Positions 32,635 through 41,277 of a stretch of DNA of 64,000 bases are shown here, piece after piece. This stretch comes from Desulfosalsimonas propionicica (GTDB taxonomy: Bacteria; Desulfobacterota; Desulfobacteria; Desulfobacterales; Desulfosalsimonadaceae), in NCBI RefSeq assembly GCF_013761005.1, contig NZ_JACDUS010000011.1, positions 1-64,000 of the forward strand, given 5' to 3'. The translations under genes were made by a program, and so were the position numbers. How positions within the stretch are numbered: position 1 is the stretch's first letter; each line of letters opens with the position of its first letter. Below the pieces are notes generated by a model. That model was not told the origin of the DNA and ran no database searches. It saw nothing but the letters and a program-made list of their open reading frames with translations.

Positions 32635-33030
32635 TTAGGGCGGTGTATCTGAAAACCAGAAATCGTTTGCGGAAACCGGATCATAATATCTCCACTTTCC
32701 GTTAACTGGAATTTTAGGGGCGTAATCCAGCTCGCTGCGGCCGCATCTGATCAACCGGTCGCAGGCAAGCATGGCGCCCACAGCCGGCCCGTGTTTTTCC
32801 ACGGCCTGGCTGGCGTATTGCGAGCAGGACGGATACATGGGGCATTGGCCCGTGCGCACCGCATTCAAATGGTCCAGGGGGCCCTGGTAAAAATCAATCA
32901 CCCATTGGACCGGTCCTGCGTCGTTAGCGTCCGCCGGGTTGTGCAAAACCCTGCCCGAGCCGCACCCGCCTGCGATGAAAAAAACAGCGGCCAGCAATAA
33001 AAAAGATAACTTTTTGATTTTACTTAACAC
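32635..33030 (-). CDS. YidD-like domain protein with lipoprotein signal
   Basis: A 131-residue protein with a lysine-rich start, hydrophobic segment and lipobox AGGC near residue 23, then a YidD (DUF37) domain: YQGPLDHL, CPMYPSCSQYASQAVEKHG, RLIRCGR. YidD helps YidC insert membrane proteins and is normally a cytoplasmic peripheral protein of 70-90 residues; a lipoprotein signal would place this one outside the membrane, so the role must differ. The GTG start (33030) lies inside a TTAAGTG repeat without a clear ribosome-binding site, so the start is uncertain. Confidence 0.72.
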   Translation of the reverse strand: MLSKIKKLSFLLLAAVFFIAGGCGSGRVLHNPADANDAGPVQWVIDFYQGPLDHLNAVRTGQCPMYPSCSQYASQAVEKHGPAVGAMLACDRLIRCGRSELDYAPKIPVNGKWRYYDPVSANDFWFSDTPP

Positions 33031-33085
33031 TTAATCACTTAAAACTTAACACTGCCTGTAAAAAAGATTTTTTACAGGCGCACCA
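33012..33085. repeat. TTAAGTG tract plus terminator-like hairpin (copy 1)
   Basis: TTTTGATTTTACTTAACACTT... followed by a hairpin CTGTAAAAAA-GA-TTTTTTACAG. A near-identical 73-bp copy is at 41022-41094. It overlaps the start of the YidD-like gene, so the first codons of that gene come from the repeat. Confidence 0.65.
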
Positions 33086-33110
33086 TAATATATTTTACCC
33101 AAAAAAGCGA

Positions 33111-33944
33111 TCATATTTTTGACCGTTGTTTTTTATGCCGTACGCTGATGATTGTGTCAATGAAAAGGGAGATGAAAAACCCGGCCGCAGCCACCAGAAT
33201 AATGCTGGCCCCGGAACTTAAATCAAAGTGATAGGCCATCCACAGTCCGGCAACATTGAAAACCGCTGAAAGGCCCACGGCAAAAATCATCATCATCCCC
33301 AGGGAGGGGGCGTATTTTTCGGCAATATAAGGCGGGATCGACAGCAGGGCAATGACCAGAAGCAAGCCCACCACCCGTATGATCAACACGATGGCCACGG
33401 CCACCATGGCCATGAACAGAAAATAGAGAAAATTGACCCGCACTCCTTGCAGCTGTGCAAATTCCATGTCATAGGAAATGGCGATCAGGTCCCGGTAAAA
33501 ATACAGGGTCAGCGCCAGGGTCACCGCACCCAGGGCGAGCATCCACCAGATATCCGAGGCCGGAACGGCAAGGATGCTGCCAAACAGGTAGCTCATGAGA
33601 TCCACGTTGTAGCCCGGGGTCAGGTCCACCAGGATCACGCCCAGGGCCATGCCAACGGCCCAGAGCACGCCGATGAAGGTATCAGAGCGGTGGGGGACCC
33701 TGAGGGTGACTGCCGTCATGATCAGGGCCGCGGCCAGGGAAAAGCCCATGGTTCCGTAAATATAAGGGATTCCGAAAAACAGGGCCGCACCGATGCCCCC
33801 GTAGGCGGCATGGGCAATGCCGCCGGTTAAAAATACCATCCGGTTGACAACCACGAATGTGCCGATGATTCCGCATATCAGGGAGGCAAAAAGCCCCGCA
33901 TACAGGGCGTTTTGCATGAATTCAAACTGCAGGGCCTCGATCAT
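33111..33944 (-). CDS. znuB: Metal ABC transporter permease (ZnuB type)
   Basis: A 277-residue integral membrane protein with 7-8 helices of the ABC-3 family (ZnuB/MntB): VVVNRMVFLTGGIAHAAYGGIGAALFFG is the conserved N-terminal block, and GLLLVIALLSIPPYIA the C-terminal one. It forms the channel for Zn2+ or Mn2+ driven by the ATPase encoded upstream. The ATG at 33944 overlaps the ATPase stop by 4 bp. Part of a binding protein - ATPase - permease operon. Confidence 0.92.
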   Translation of the reverse strand: MIEALQFEFMQNALYAGLFASLICGIIGTFVVVNRMVFLTGGIAHAAYGGIGAALFFGIPYIYGTMGFSLAAALIMTAVTLRVPHRSDTFIGVLWAVGMALGVILVDLTPGYNVDLMSYLFGSILAVPASDIWWMLALGAVTLALTLYFYRDLIAISYDMEFAQLQGVRVNFLYFLFMAMVAVAIVLIIRVVGLLLVIALLSIPPYIAEKYAPSLGMMMIFAVGLSAVFNVAGLWMAYHFDLSSGASIILVAAAGFFISLFIDTIISVRHKKQRSKI

Positions 33945-34702
33945 GGGCCTTCCTCGTGGGTTTTCAGGATCCGGTGGGGCTGGCCGTGGGCAATGAGTTC
34001 CACAGGACATTGGTATCCCATGTCAAGCATCTCATTTGTGATTTCATTTTTGTCGTGGTAGTAAACCTGCTGGTTGACGCAGGCAACAGCGGTTACGTAA
34101 GAAGACATGACCATCAGGTCATGGCTGACCACGATAATGGTCTTGGTGCGGTTTAAATCCCGCAAAAGGGCATAGAGTTCGGTGCGGCCTGCTGTATCCA
34201 CGCTCGCGGTGGGCTCGTCGAGAATCAGGATGTCCGGATCCGTGGTCAGGGCCCGTGCGATAAAAACCCGCTCCCGCTGGCCGCCGGACAGGTCATCGAT
34301 TCTGCGCTCCTTGTATTGGGCCACGCCCAGCAGTTCGAGAAAATGGCAGGCCGCCTCATAATCCTGCTGCCGGATGCGCACGCCTTTGTGCCGCCGGAGC
34401 CGGCCCATCAGGACAACGTCTAAAACCGATATGGGAAATGATCGGTTGATGGACACGTCCTGGGGAACGTAACCGAAGCAGTGGGATACTTTTTTGGGCC
34501 GCTTGCCCAAAACCCGGATCCGGCCGGCATCCGGCTTCAAAAGGCCCAGCATCAGCTTGACCAGGGTGGACTTGCCGCCGCCGTTGGGCCCGATAATGGC
34601 CAGAAATTCCTTTTGTGCCACGGTGAACGAGGCGTTTTGGACCACGGGAACGCCGTCATAGGAAAAACTGACATTGCTGAGTTCAATAACGGGATCATCC
34701 AT
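33941..34702 (-). CDS. znuC: Metal ABC transporter ATP-binding protein (ZnuC type)
   Basis: A 253-residue ABC ATPase: Walker A GPNGGGKST (about 38-46), Q-loop GYVPQDVSI, signature LSGGQRERV, Walker B ILILDEPTASVD and switch His (VVSHDL). The C-terminal tail has a His/Cys-containing region (DMGYQCPVELIAHGQPH) that might bind metal. It energises import by the adjacent permease; the binding protein is encoded 2 bp upstream. Confidence 0.93.
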   Translation of the reverse strand: MDDPVIELSNVSFSYDGVPVVQNASFTVAQKEFLAIIGPNGGGKSTLVKLMLGLLKPDAGRIRVLGKRPKKVSHCFGYVPQDVSINRSFPISVLDVVLMGRLRRHKGVRIRQQDYEAACHFLELLGVAQYKERRIDDLSGGQRERVFIARALTTDPDILILDEPTASVDTAGRTELYALLRDLNRTKTIIVVSHDLMVMSSYVTAVACVNQQVYYHDKNEITNEMLDMGYQCPVELIAHGQPHRILKTHEEGP

Positions 34703-34704
34703 GG

Positions 34705-35604
34705 TTATCTGGCTGCCTCCAGGATTTTGCCGGCCACCTCGACAAGGTTTTCCGGCCAGTTTTCCGCCAGGGGATCGGCGGATACCACCTGGCCGTCAAT
34801 GGCCCTGGCAATGGTTTCGGCTGATTTCGAGGAAACCTGTGGCTGAATGAGAACGGTTTGAATGTCATTTTTCCGGGCAAGAGTGATCAGCCGTTGGATG
34901 TCCGCGGCTTTCGGGGCTTTGCCGGATATTTCCACCGGGATTTGCTCCAGGCCGTAGGCGCCTGCAAAATAACCCCAGGAGGGGTGAAACACCAGAAATC
35001 TGCGGCCCCCGGAGTGTTGTGCAAACATCTGCCGAAGCCTTGTGTCAAGTTGCGCCAGTTCAGAAATAAATTTTTGGCCATTGGCCTCATAGGTATCTGC
35101 ATTCTCCGGGTCCGTCCGGCTCAGGGCGGCCATGATGTGTCTGGCCTGGACCATCACCAGGGGCGGGGATAGCCATATATGGGGATCTTTATTGCCATGC
35201 GCATGGCCGTGATCCCCATCCCTACTGGCGTTTCTGTCAATGGGCTGCTTTTGGATCCAGTCGTCTGTGTGCACGATTTTCAGATCCGGATTTGCGGCCC
35301 GGATTTTTTTCAGCCACGCGTCTTCAAACGGCACGCCTGCGGTAAAATACAGATTGGCTTTGGAAAGGGCGGCCATCTGCCGGGGTGAGGGCTCATATAC
35401 GGCCGGGTGCGCTCCCGGGGCCACCATCACTTTTACATCCACGGCGTCGCCGCCGATGCGCTCCACAAAATATTTCTGGGGTTGAATGCTGACAAAGGCG
35501 GACGGGCCGGCCGCAGCCGCCAAAGCCGTTGTCAGCAGCAAAACCAGTGCCAAAAAAACAGCTGTCCCGGGGATTGGAAAACGGGTTTTTGCTGAGGGTT
35601 TCAT
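34705..35604 (-). CDS. znuA: Periplasmic zinc/manganese-binding protein (ZnuA type)
   Basis: A 299-residue cluster A-I binding protein: signal peptide 1-31, then metal ligands in GAHPAVYEPSPRQ, the His-rich loop DGDHGHAHGNKDPHIWLSPP (the hallmark of Zn-specific ZnuA/AdcA), HPSWGYFA and the C-terminal D-P-L-A. The His-rich loop favours zinc over manganese. ATG 35604 follows GGAAG. No Zur-box-like palindrome was seen in the 61 bp upstream, and the preceding cyclase gene points the same way, so the promoter may lie further up. Confidence 0.9.
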   Translation of the reverse strand: MKPSAKTRFPIPGTAVFLALVLLLTTALAAAAGPSAFVSIQPQKYFVERIGGDAVDVKVMVAPGAHPAVYEPSPRQMAALSKANLYFTAGVPFEDAWLKKIRAANPDLKIVHTDDWIQKQPIDRNASRDGDHGHAHGNKDPHIWLSPPLVMVQARHIMAALSRTDPENADTYEANGQKFISELAQLDTRLRQMFAQHSGGRRFLVFHPSWGYFAGAYGLEQIPVEISGKAPKAADIQRLITLARKNDIQTVLIQPQVSSKSAETIARAIDGQVVSADPLAENWPENLVEVAGKILEAAR

Positions 35605-35665
35605 GAAAGTTCTTCCTTTTGGGTTGCCGGTGTTTTTTGAAATTATGCACCTGAGGGGCCAATTG

Positions 35666-36859
35666 TCAAGCATGGCCGCCCGGGTTGTCTTTAAACAGGG
35701 AGTAAACCTGCACCGGGGCTTCAATACCTTTGAGCCCGACTTTGCCCCGGTCGTAGACGGGCCAGAGGTTTTCGATCATGCTCCGGGTGCGCTCGCCAAA
35801 CAGGATGTCGCCGCCCTGGGCGTATTCGGCCAGGCGGGCGGCCAGGTTGGTCACCGTGCCCGAGGCGGTATAGGTCATGCGCGTGTCCAGGGCCCCTTTC
35901 ATGCGGGTCATGCCCACCAGGGCCTCGCCGGTGTTAATGCCCATGTTGACGTTGACCGGGCCGCGGGCGAGGTTTAGTTCCCGGTTGACCTCGTGGTTGC
36001 GCTCCCGGATGTCAATGGCTGCCTTGACCGCGTTTACGGCATTGACCCGGGGATCGTCATCCTTGAAAATGATCATGAGTCCGTCGCCTGCGGTTTCATT
36101 GATATCGCCGTGGGAGCGGTGGATGGGATCCACGAAGCTGGAAAATATCTTTTCCACCAGTGCGTTGACCTCGTCTTCGGGCCGGTCGATGGAGAGCCTG
36201 GTGTATCCTTCCAGGTCCAGAAACAGGATGCTCACATCCCTTTTTTCCTTTTCCCGCTCCAGCATTTGCGGGTCGTCTTCAACGATTTTGCGAACTGATT
36301 GGGGAACGAAAGGCGACAGGTGGGCGAGCATCTGGTTGATGCGGATTTTTTCCTGGGTCATGGCCCAGTGCTTTTTTGCGCTGACAAGCAAATAACCAAC
36401 GGTTTCGGCAAAATCCTGGAGAAGGAAAAATTCCTTGCTGGAAAAACGGGTTTCGGGCATGGCCACTACGCTGACAACCGCCAGCAGCTGGTTTTCCGCA
36501 AACACGGGCACTGCGGCTTCCGGGCCGATGGGCACCGAGGTGCCGTCATGCCGGACCACGGGCTGACTGCCGGTTACCACCACGGCTTTTTTCCGGGCAA
36601 TGGCCTGCTGGATGGCCGGCCGGTGGCGTTTGCATTTCAGGCAGTTGATCGGCCTGTCATACAGGGCGCACTGCAGGGGGCGGGTGTATTTGCCGGCCTC
36701 GGGATCCAGCAGCAGAATGCAGGCCTCCATGGACCCGGAGATGATCTCGCGCAATTCAGAGCGCATCTTTTCCAGGATTTCGTTTGCCTCCATAAACGGC
36801 GCAACTTTTTGCGCAAGCCGGCGCTGGGCCTCGAAACGCTGCTTGTAATATCTTTCCAT
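35666..36859 (-). CDS. Class III nucleotide cyclase with GAF-like sensor
   Basis: The 397-residue protein has a helical N-terminus (1-35), a GAF-like domain (about 36-165) with CLKCKRH, a short coiled linker and a class III cyclase domain (200-390). The metal-binding Asp are in LFLDLEGYT and NETAGDGLMIIF, the transition-state Asn/Arg motif is SGTVTNLAARL. It should make cAMP from an unknown GAF ligand. Cys73/Cys76 in the GAF region could sense redox or metal. Downstream of the PrmA-like gene by 3 bp. Confidence 0.85.
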   Translation of the reverse strand: MERYYKQRFEAQRRLAQKVAPFMEANEILEKMRSELREIISGSMEACILLLDPEAGKYTRPLQCALYDRPINCLKCKRHRPAIQQAIARKKAVVVTGSQPVVRHDGTSVPIGPEAAVPVFAENQLLAVVSVVAMPETRFSSKEFFLLQDFAETVGYLLVSAKKHWAMTQEKIRINQMLAHLSPFVPQSVRKIVEDDPQMLEREKEKRDVSILFLDLEGYTRLSIDRPEDEVNALVEKIFSSFVDPIHRSHGDINETAGDGLMIIFKDDDPRVNAVNAVKAAIDIRERNHEVNRELNLARGPVNVNMGINTGEALVGMTRMKGALDTRMTYTASGTVTNLAARLAEYAQGGDILFGERTRSMIENLWPVYDRGKVGLKGIEAPVQVYSLFKDNPGGHA

Positions 36860-36862
36860 CCC

Positions 36863-37708
36863 TCAGGGCCTTTTTTGGATTGCAGCGGCGCACCACCCGT
36901 TTTCCTCCAGGGTGCGCAGCAGGTCAAAGCGAGGGGAATCATATGTTTTTAAAAGCTCCGGCTGCTCACGGGGCCGGAATCCCGAAAAAATCATCACTGC
37001 CCCGGGCGCGGAAATTTCCGTGACCGCCTTGTGCATCCGGACAAGGGTGGGGTAACGGAGGTTGGCCAAAACCAGATGAAAGGGCGGCAGTCCCGGGCTG
37101 TTTTTTTCAAGCGCTGTGATGCTGTCAAAAATCTCCATGCGGTCTGTCAGACCGTTTAAGGCGGCGTTTCCGGCCGCCTCGGCCCGGGCGCAAGGGTCAA
37201 TATCAGTGCCTGCGGCCCGTGCCGCGCCCATGAGGCAGGCCGCGGCTGCCAGCACCCCGGAACCGGTGCCGATATCCAGTACCCGGCAGTTTTGCGCCGG
37301 TTTGGGTAAAATATGGTCATGAAACGTCCAGGCCGCAAGTTTTAAGGCCATGCGCGTGGTGGGGTGATCGCCGGCGCCGAATGCCGCCCCGGCCTCAATA
37401 CGCACCACAATCTGTTCCGGCCGGGGGGTGACCACTGCGTCCGGCGGAGCCAGAATTACGCCGCCCCCGGTTTCAACAGGGCGCTTATAAGAAATTTCCA
37501 CAAACGTGTGGCCCAGAAACTGGGTATAGGTCAGCCGGTTTTCGGCCATCAAGGTGTTTACAGCCCGTCGCACCGCTTTTCTGGAGATATTTTGCCGGGC
37601 ACAGATTTCCCGTTCAAGGTCCATGGGGGTGTATTTGCTGCCGGCATGGCCCACCATGTCCAGGATGTTTTGCCTGATGATGTCTTCATCGGCCCGGGGG
37701 GGTGTCAT
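36863..37708 (-). CDS. PrmA-like methyltransferase with N-terminal winged-helix region
   Basis: The 281-residue protein has, in its C-terminal 190 residues, a class I methyltransferase of the ribosomal-protein-L11 type (GAAFGAGDHPTTRMAL, VLDIGTGSGVLAAAACLMGA). The first 75 residues resemble a winged-helix domain (DIIRQNILDMVGHAG, ISRKAVRRAVNTLMAENRL), not the L11-binding domain of PrmA. It may therefore methylate a different substrate. ATG 37708 overlaps the GTPase stop (ATGA). Confidence 0.75.
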   Translation of the reverse strand: MTPPRADEDIIRQNILDMVGHAGSKYTPMDLEREICARQNISRKAVRRAVNTLMAENRLTYTQFLGHTFVEISYKRPVETGGGVILAPPDAVVTPRPEQIVVRIEAGAAFGAGDHPTTRMALKLAAWTFHDHILPKPAQNCRVLDIGTGSGVLAAAACLMGAARAAGTDIDPCARAEAAGNAALNGLTDRMEIFDSITALEKNSPGLPPFHLVLANLRYPTLVRMHKAVTEISAPGAVMIFSGFRPREQPELLKTYDSPRFDLLRTLEENGWCAAAIQKRP

Positions 37709-39123
37709 GTGCGTGAAATCTCTTTTAACAGGTCCCGGATCATGGCTGAAAATTCCCGCACCGCTTGTTGTCCCGCGGCTGTGCCCTTTTGCCGGACTTC
37801 TTTGAAAAACCGCTGGCTGATTTTTTTTTGCTCCCGGCTCCATTTGGCGCTTAAAAAATTTGATACACCGGCATCCGAATCATTACCCGTCTCCGGCCGT
37901 TCGCGCCGGCTGTGGGCCCAGTTGATTACGTGCCAGAAATAAATCAGGCTCCGGTCAATGATCACGTAAAGCAGCTGATCGTTTTTCACAGGACCGGCGT
38001 AGATCCGTATGCCGCCCAATGCCTGGCCCTTGATTTTGGCCCGGGAGATTTTCCGGGTTCCCCATGCCGCTGATCCCGCCCCCAGGGCTCCGCCCAGGGC
38101 GGTAAACACCCCAAAGGTCAGTCCGGCCAGGGCCAGATCCCCCTTGGCACCGAGGCCCGCACCGATGCCGGCTCCCGCCCAGGCCATCTGATTGCGGGTC
38201 AGGCCCAGGGCCTTTAATGTTTTTTCGGAAAACAGGTCCTGGCCGGCAAGGGACTGGGCGGGCAGGTCATAGGAGAAAATGTTGTGCTTGAATCTTTTTT
38301 TGATCCGGTGATGGGCTTTTTTTTCCATATCCGCCACCTGCTGCCGGTATTTGACAACCAATTGTTTTTCAGCCGCTTCTGTGGCCGAAGCATCATGTAT
38401 GGTTTTTTTTGCCCGATACTGCAGCACCGATGCCAGCAGGTCCGTTATAATGGCTGCGGTTTGCTCCAGGCGCATATGCCAGTCGGTTTCAAATGCCTCA
38501 GTGACGCGCTGCAGGGCCTCATCCCAGTCCGGGTCAATGGCCCTGAGGCTTTTGAGCAAGTCCATGCGTTCGGCAAAGCTTGCCCGCTGGGCGTCAAAAA
38601 TGCGAATGATGTTAAAGTGTATGCGCGCAGCGGTTTTCCAGTCCTCGATGTAGTCGCCGTGCTCCCGGTCCTTGGTGTTGATGACAGCCATGCGGGGGGC
38701 GCCGGTCAATCGCAAAATGTCCATTTCCAGCCGGTCGGCCGTGCGCACCGGCCGGGTGCCGTCGACCACGAAGATCACCCCTGCGCCTGCGGCCAGCGGG
38801 GTGAACAGCCGGCACTCGTGTACAAATTCGGCATCGGTTTCATGGGCCCGGATAAAGTCGTCAAGCCAGGGTTTTTCCGGATCCGCGTTTTGGGTGATCC
38901 ATTTGTGCGCGGCCCTGGGATTTTGAAATCCCGGGGTGTCGACAAACCGGATGACTTCCGCATCATCGATGAAAACCGGATAATCCCGGCATTGGCGGGT
39001 TTCGCCCGGGGTCGGGCTCACGGGCACGGCGTCGTTTTCCGCAAGGGTGGCCACCACCGAGGACTTGCCCTCGTTGGGGTGGCCCAGTACGGCAAAAACC
39101 GGGATGTCTGAGCGTTTGGTCAA
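37705..39123 (-). CDS. DUF3482-type GTPase
   Basis: The 472-residue protein has a G domain at 5-180 (GHPNEGKSS P-loop, TRQ/T switch, DTPG, NTKD for guanine), then a long helical region with two hydrophobic Gly-rich segments (WAGAGIGAGLGAKGDLALAGLTFGVFTALGGALGAGSAAWG, about 325-370) that should enter the membrane. This architecture with a DUF2868 gene upstream is a known pair of unknown function, probably membrane remodelling or stress protection. TTG start at 39123 with GGAGG 9 bp upstream. Confidence 0.85.
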   Translation of the reverse strand: MTKRSDIPVFAVLGHPNEGKSSVVATLAENDAVPVSPTPGETRQCRDYPVFIDDAEVIRFVDTPGFQNPRAAHKWITQNADPEKPWLDDFIRAHETDAEFVHECRLFTPLAAGAGVIFVVDGTRPVRTADRLEMDILRLTGAPRMAVINTKDREHGDYIEDWKTAARIHFNIIRIFDAQRASFAERMDLLKSLRAIDPDWDEALQRVTEAFETDWHMRLEQTAAIITDLLASVLQYRAKKTIHDASATEAAEKQLVVKYRQQVADMEKKAHHRIKKRFKHNIFSYDLPAQSLAGQDLFSEKTLKALGLTRNQMAWAGAGIGAGLGAKGDLALAGLTFGVFTALGGALGAGSAAWGTRKISRAKIKGQALGGIRIYAGPVKNDQLLYVIIDRSLIYFWHVINWAHSRRERPETGNDSDAGVSNFLSAKWSREQKKISQRFFKEVRQKGTAAGQQAVREFSAMIRDLLKEISRT

Positions 39124-39124
39124 T

Positions 39125-40693
39125 TTATCCTCCCGGCATTTCCAACCGGATGTAGGGATCAGCCAGGCCGTTGACCGCCTGCTGCCAGGTGGCCTGTTCG
39201 GTTTTGGTCGGCACGCCGGGCAGGGCGCTTGTTTTGTCCGGCTTTCCAACCAAAAAAAGAATCAGGGATGCGGTCGGGCCGGCGGCATTGCGGATGCGGC
39301 GTATCCAGGCCAGGTTTTCCCGGATGGGCGGCTGCCAGGCCTCGATGACCACGGCCACGCGTACCTGGTTCATGCCCGCGTTTTCCAGGGCCCGGGACAG
39401 TTGTTTAACGTCTTGGTCCGCATCCCCTGTGGCCGATATGCCGGCAGCGGTTTCCAGTCCTGTTTGGCGGCGGATTTTTTCAGCCATGGCAGAGATGTCC
39501 ATTCCAGCTTCTTCAGGCACCATGAGCACAACAGAGCACCCCGAGTCTGGCGGGGAGTTATGGGTCTGCTGCGGTGTTTCCGGGCCGCTACCGGTTTTAG
39601 TCCTGCCGCCGGGCTTTTGTGCGTCTGTCTGCGGGCTCCGGGTTTCCACGTTCGGGGCCGTCATCTGAAGCCAGAGCCGGTCGCAGGGCCCGTGGGTGAA
39701 ATGGAGCCGGGCCAGGTGCCTGCGCTGCTGCCACCATCCGAGGCCCAGCAGCACAACCCTTGGGACCAGGCCGTAAAATAAAACGCTGAAACACAAAAAC
39801 GGCCACCATGAGGCCAGGTCAGCAGAGGCCAGGCCATAAATGCCTTCCTTTAAAACCATTTTGCTGCCGGCAATCTGGGCTGCGGTGGGGTGCGCAACAG
39901 GCGGCTCCAGAAACCATGCCCAGGGAGCGGCCAGAAATTCCATAATGGCATAAACCGTCTGAGGGTCGGGCCGGAGGGTAGACTGCCACCCAAAGGCCAC
40001 ATCCGTTAATGTGATGCGCATGAGCATGGCGGCCAGAACCCCGAGATTAAAGGAGATGCCCGCGAGTTGGGCCGTGTTGAACACCGGCCAGAAGAAAATG
40101 TTTCCGTACACGGTTCGGCTTCGTCCCACCATGCCGACAACCTCCTGGAACCGGTTTTGCTGCTGCACAGACAGGCGCGGGGCGATCCAGTCAATGAGCC
40201 GGAGGGCAAGACGCCGGAGCAAAGCGCTGATGAGAAAATACAGGCCGTTTTTGCCAAAAGACGGCCGGATGCGGGATAGCACGGATGCGGCCGCCAGCAA
40301 TGCCAAAAGCAGGATCTGGGGGACAAGCAGTACCCACAGGCAGGTAAATACGTTGACCGGGGTGGTGCCGCCATAGGAAAGAAGTGATCCGGCCAGTGCA
40401 GCGCCGGCAAAAAATGCGGCTAAAAAAATGATCCATCCGGCCATGCGCATGGCCTGGGCATAGACCCGGCCGGGCAGTATCTCTTGGTTGTCATCAGCCG
40501 TCCGGCTTTGTCTCCGGGTCTGAAGCCAGTGTTTGAGCACGGATCTGCGGTCTGCGGTTTGCGGATGCCGGCTGACATATTCCAGGTAAATTCTGCGATC
40601 CATGGCTGCATCCCGGCCGTTGTCCGCATCAGCGCGCAGCCTGAGCAGATATTCCAGGTCCATGAGATCATGAATTTGCCACAAAGGGGCCAT
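39125..40693 (-). CDS. DUF2868 membrane protein
   Basis: A 522-residue protein with an N-terminal cytoplasmic helical region (1-80), four or five transmembrane helices between about 85 and 330, and a C-terminal cytoplasmic domain (about 380-520) after a low-complexity linker. DUF2868 proteins always accompany a DUF3482 GTPase; they may be its membrane receptor. ATG at 40693 (MAPLWQIHDLMDLEYLLRLRAD) matches the usual N-terminus; an upstream extension would run into repeat element F1. Confidence 0.82.
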   Translation of the reverse strand: MAPLWQIHDLMDLEYLLRLRADADNGRDAAMDRRIYLEYVSRHPQTADRRSVLKHWLQTRRQSRTADDNQEILPGRVYAQAMRMAGWIIFLAAFFAGAALAGSLLSYGGTTPVNVFTCLWVLLVPQILLLALLAAASVLSRIRPSFGKNGLYFLISALLRRLALRLIDWIAPRLSVQQQNRFQEVVGMVGRSRTVYGNIFFWPVFNTAQLAGISFNLGVLAAMLMRITLTDVAFGWQSTLRPDPQTVYAIMEFLAAPWAWFLEPPVAHPTAAQIAGSKMVLKEGIYGLASADLASWWPFLCFSVLFYGLVPRVVLLGLGWWQQRRHLARLHFTHGPCDRLWLQMTAPNVETRSPQTDAQKPGGRTKTGSGPETPQQTHNSPPDSGCSVVLMVPEEAGMDISAMAEKIRRQTGLETAAGISATGDADQDVKQLSRALENAGMNQVRVAVVIEAWQPPIRENLAWIRRIRNAAGPTASLILFLVGKPDKTSALPGVPTKTEQATWQQAVNGLADPYIRLEMPGG

Positions 40694-40725
40694 GGTTCCC
40701 AATGAAGTTTTAAGTGTTAAGTTTT

Positions 40726-40877
40726 GATGGCACCTTAAAAAGTCCAATATCTGCGTTACGCGCGATTTCTCAGAATTTCACGTACGGATAAGTACGCTGC
40801 ATTCTTCGAAATCGCGCAAGCCTTGATCTTGAACTTTTTACGGCGCCATCTGAAAATCGACTTTTTACAAAGGCATC
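40726..40877. repeat. Palindromic repeat family F, copy F1
   Basis: A 152-bp element with ends GATGGCACC...TAAAAAGT / ACTTTTTACGGCGCCATC and a second right end ACTTTTTAC...GGCATC. The central hairpin is GCGCGATTTC...GAAATCGCGC enclosing an inner GTACG/CGTAC. With the tracts around it, it fills the gap 40694-41277 upstream of the PHP gene. Confidence 0.85.
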
Positions 40878-41021
40878 AAGTTTTAAGTGTTAAGTACAAT
40901 CAGTGCGTTATTTTTTTTGAGCCTTGAACCTTGAACGAAGTTAGAAGCGATTTATCAAGGTTTGATGCTCTCGTAAAAGTCCTAAAAGTGATATAATCGC
41001 TAAACAATAAAAAAACAACCT

Positions 41022-41094
41022 CTTGATTTTACTTAACACTTAACCACTTAAAACTTAACACTGCCTGTAAAAATGACTTTTTACAGCCTCATCA
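41022..41094. repeat. TTAAGTG tract plus hairpin (copy 2)
   Basis: A near-identical copy of the element at 33012-33085: TTGATTTTACTTAACACTT, then CTGTAAAAATGACTTTTTACAG hairpin. It lies 120 bp upstream of the PHP gene promoter. Confidence 0.65.
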
Positions 41095-41214
41095 AGTTTT
41101 AAGGGTTCCGGCCTGGCAGCCAATGTAGCACAAACCCGGCACCGGCACAACGCAGGGAACACAGCAGAAAAAACGGCCTTGTTTGTATGGGTGAAAACTG
41201 TTTTGAATCCGGCA

Positions 41215-41243
41215 TTGTGTTTTATCAAACGCTGTATTATAAT
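41215..41243 (+). promoter_or_regulatory. Sigma-70-like promoter of the PHP gene
   Basis: TTGTGT (41215-41220) and TATAAT (41238-41243) separated by 17 bp, 35 bp before the TTG start codon of the PHP-domain gene. Confidence 0.6.
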
Positions 41244-41277
41244 AAATATGTTAATCTGATAAAGGAGATGTTATCCA

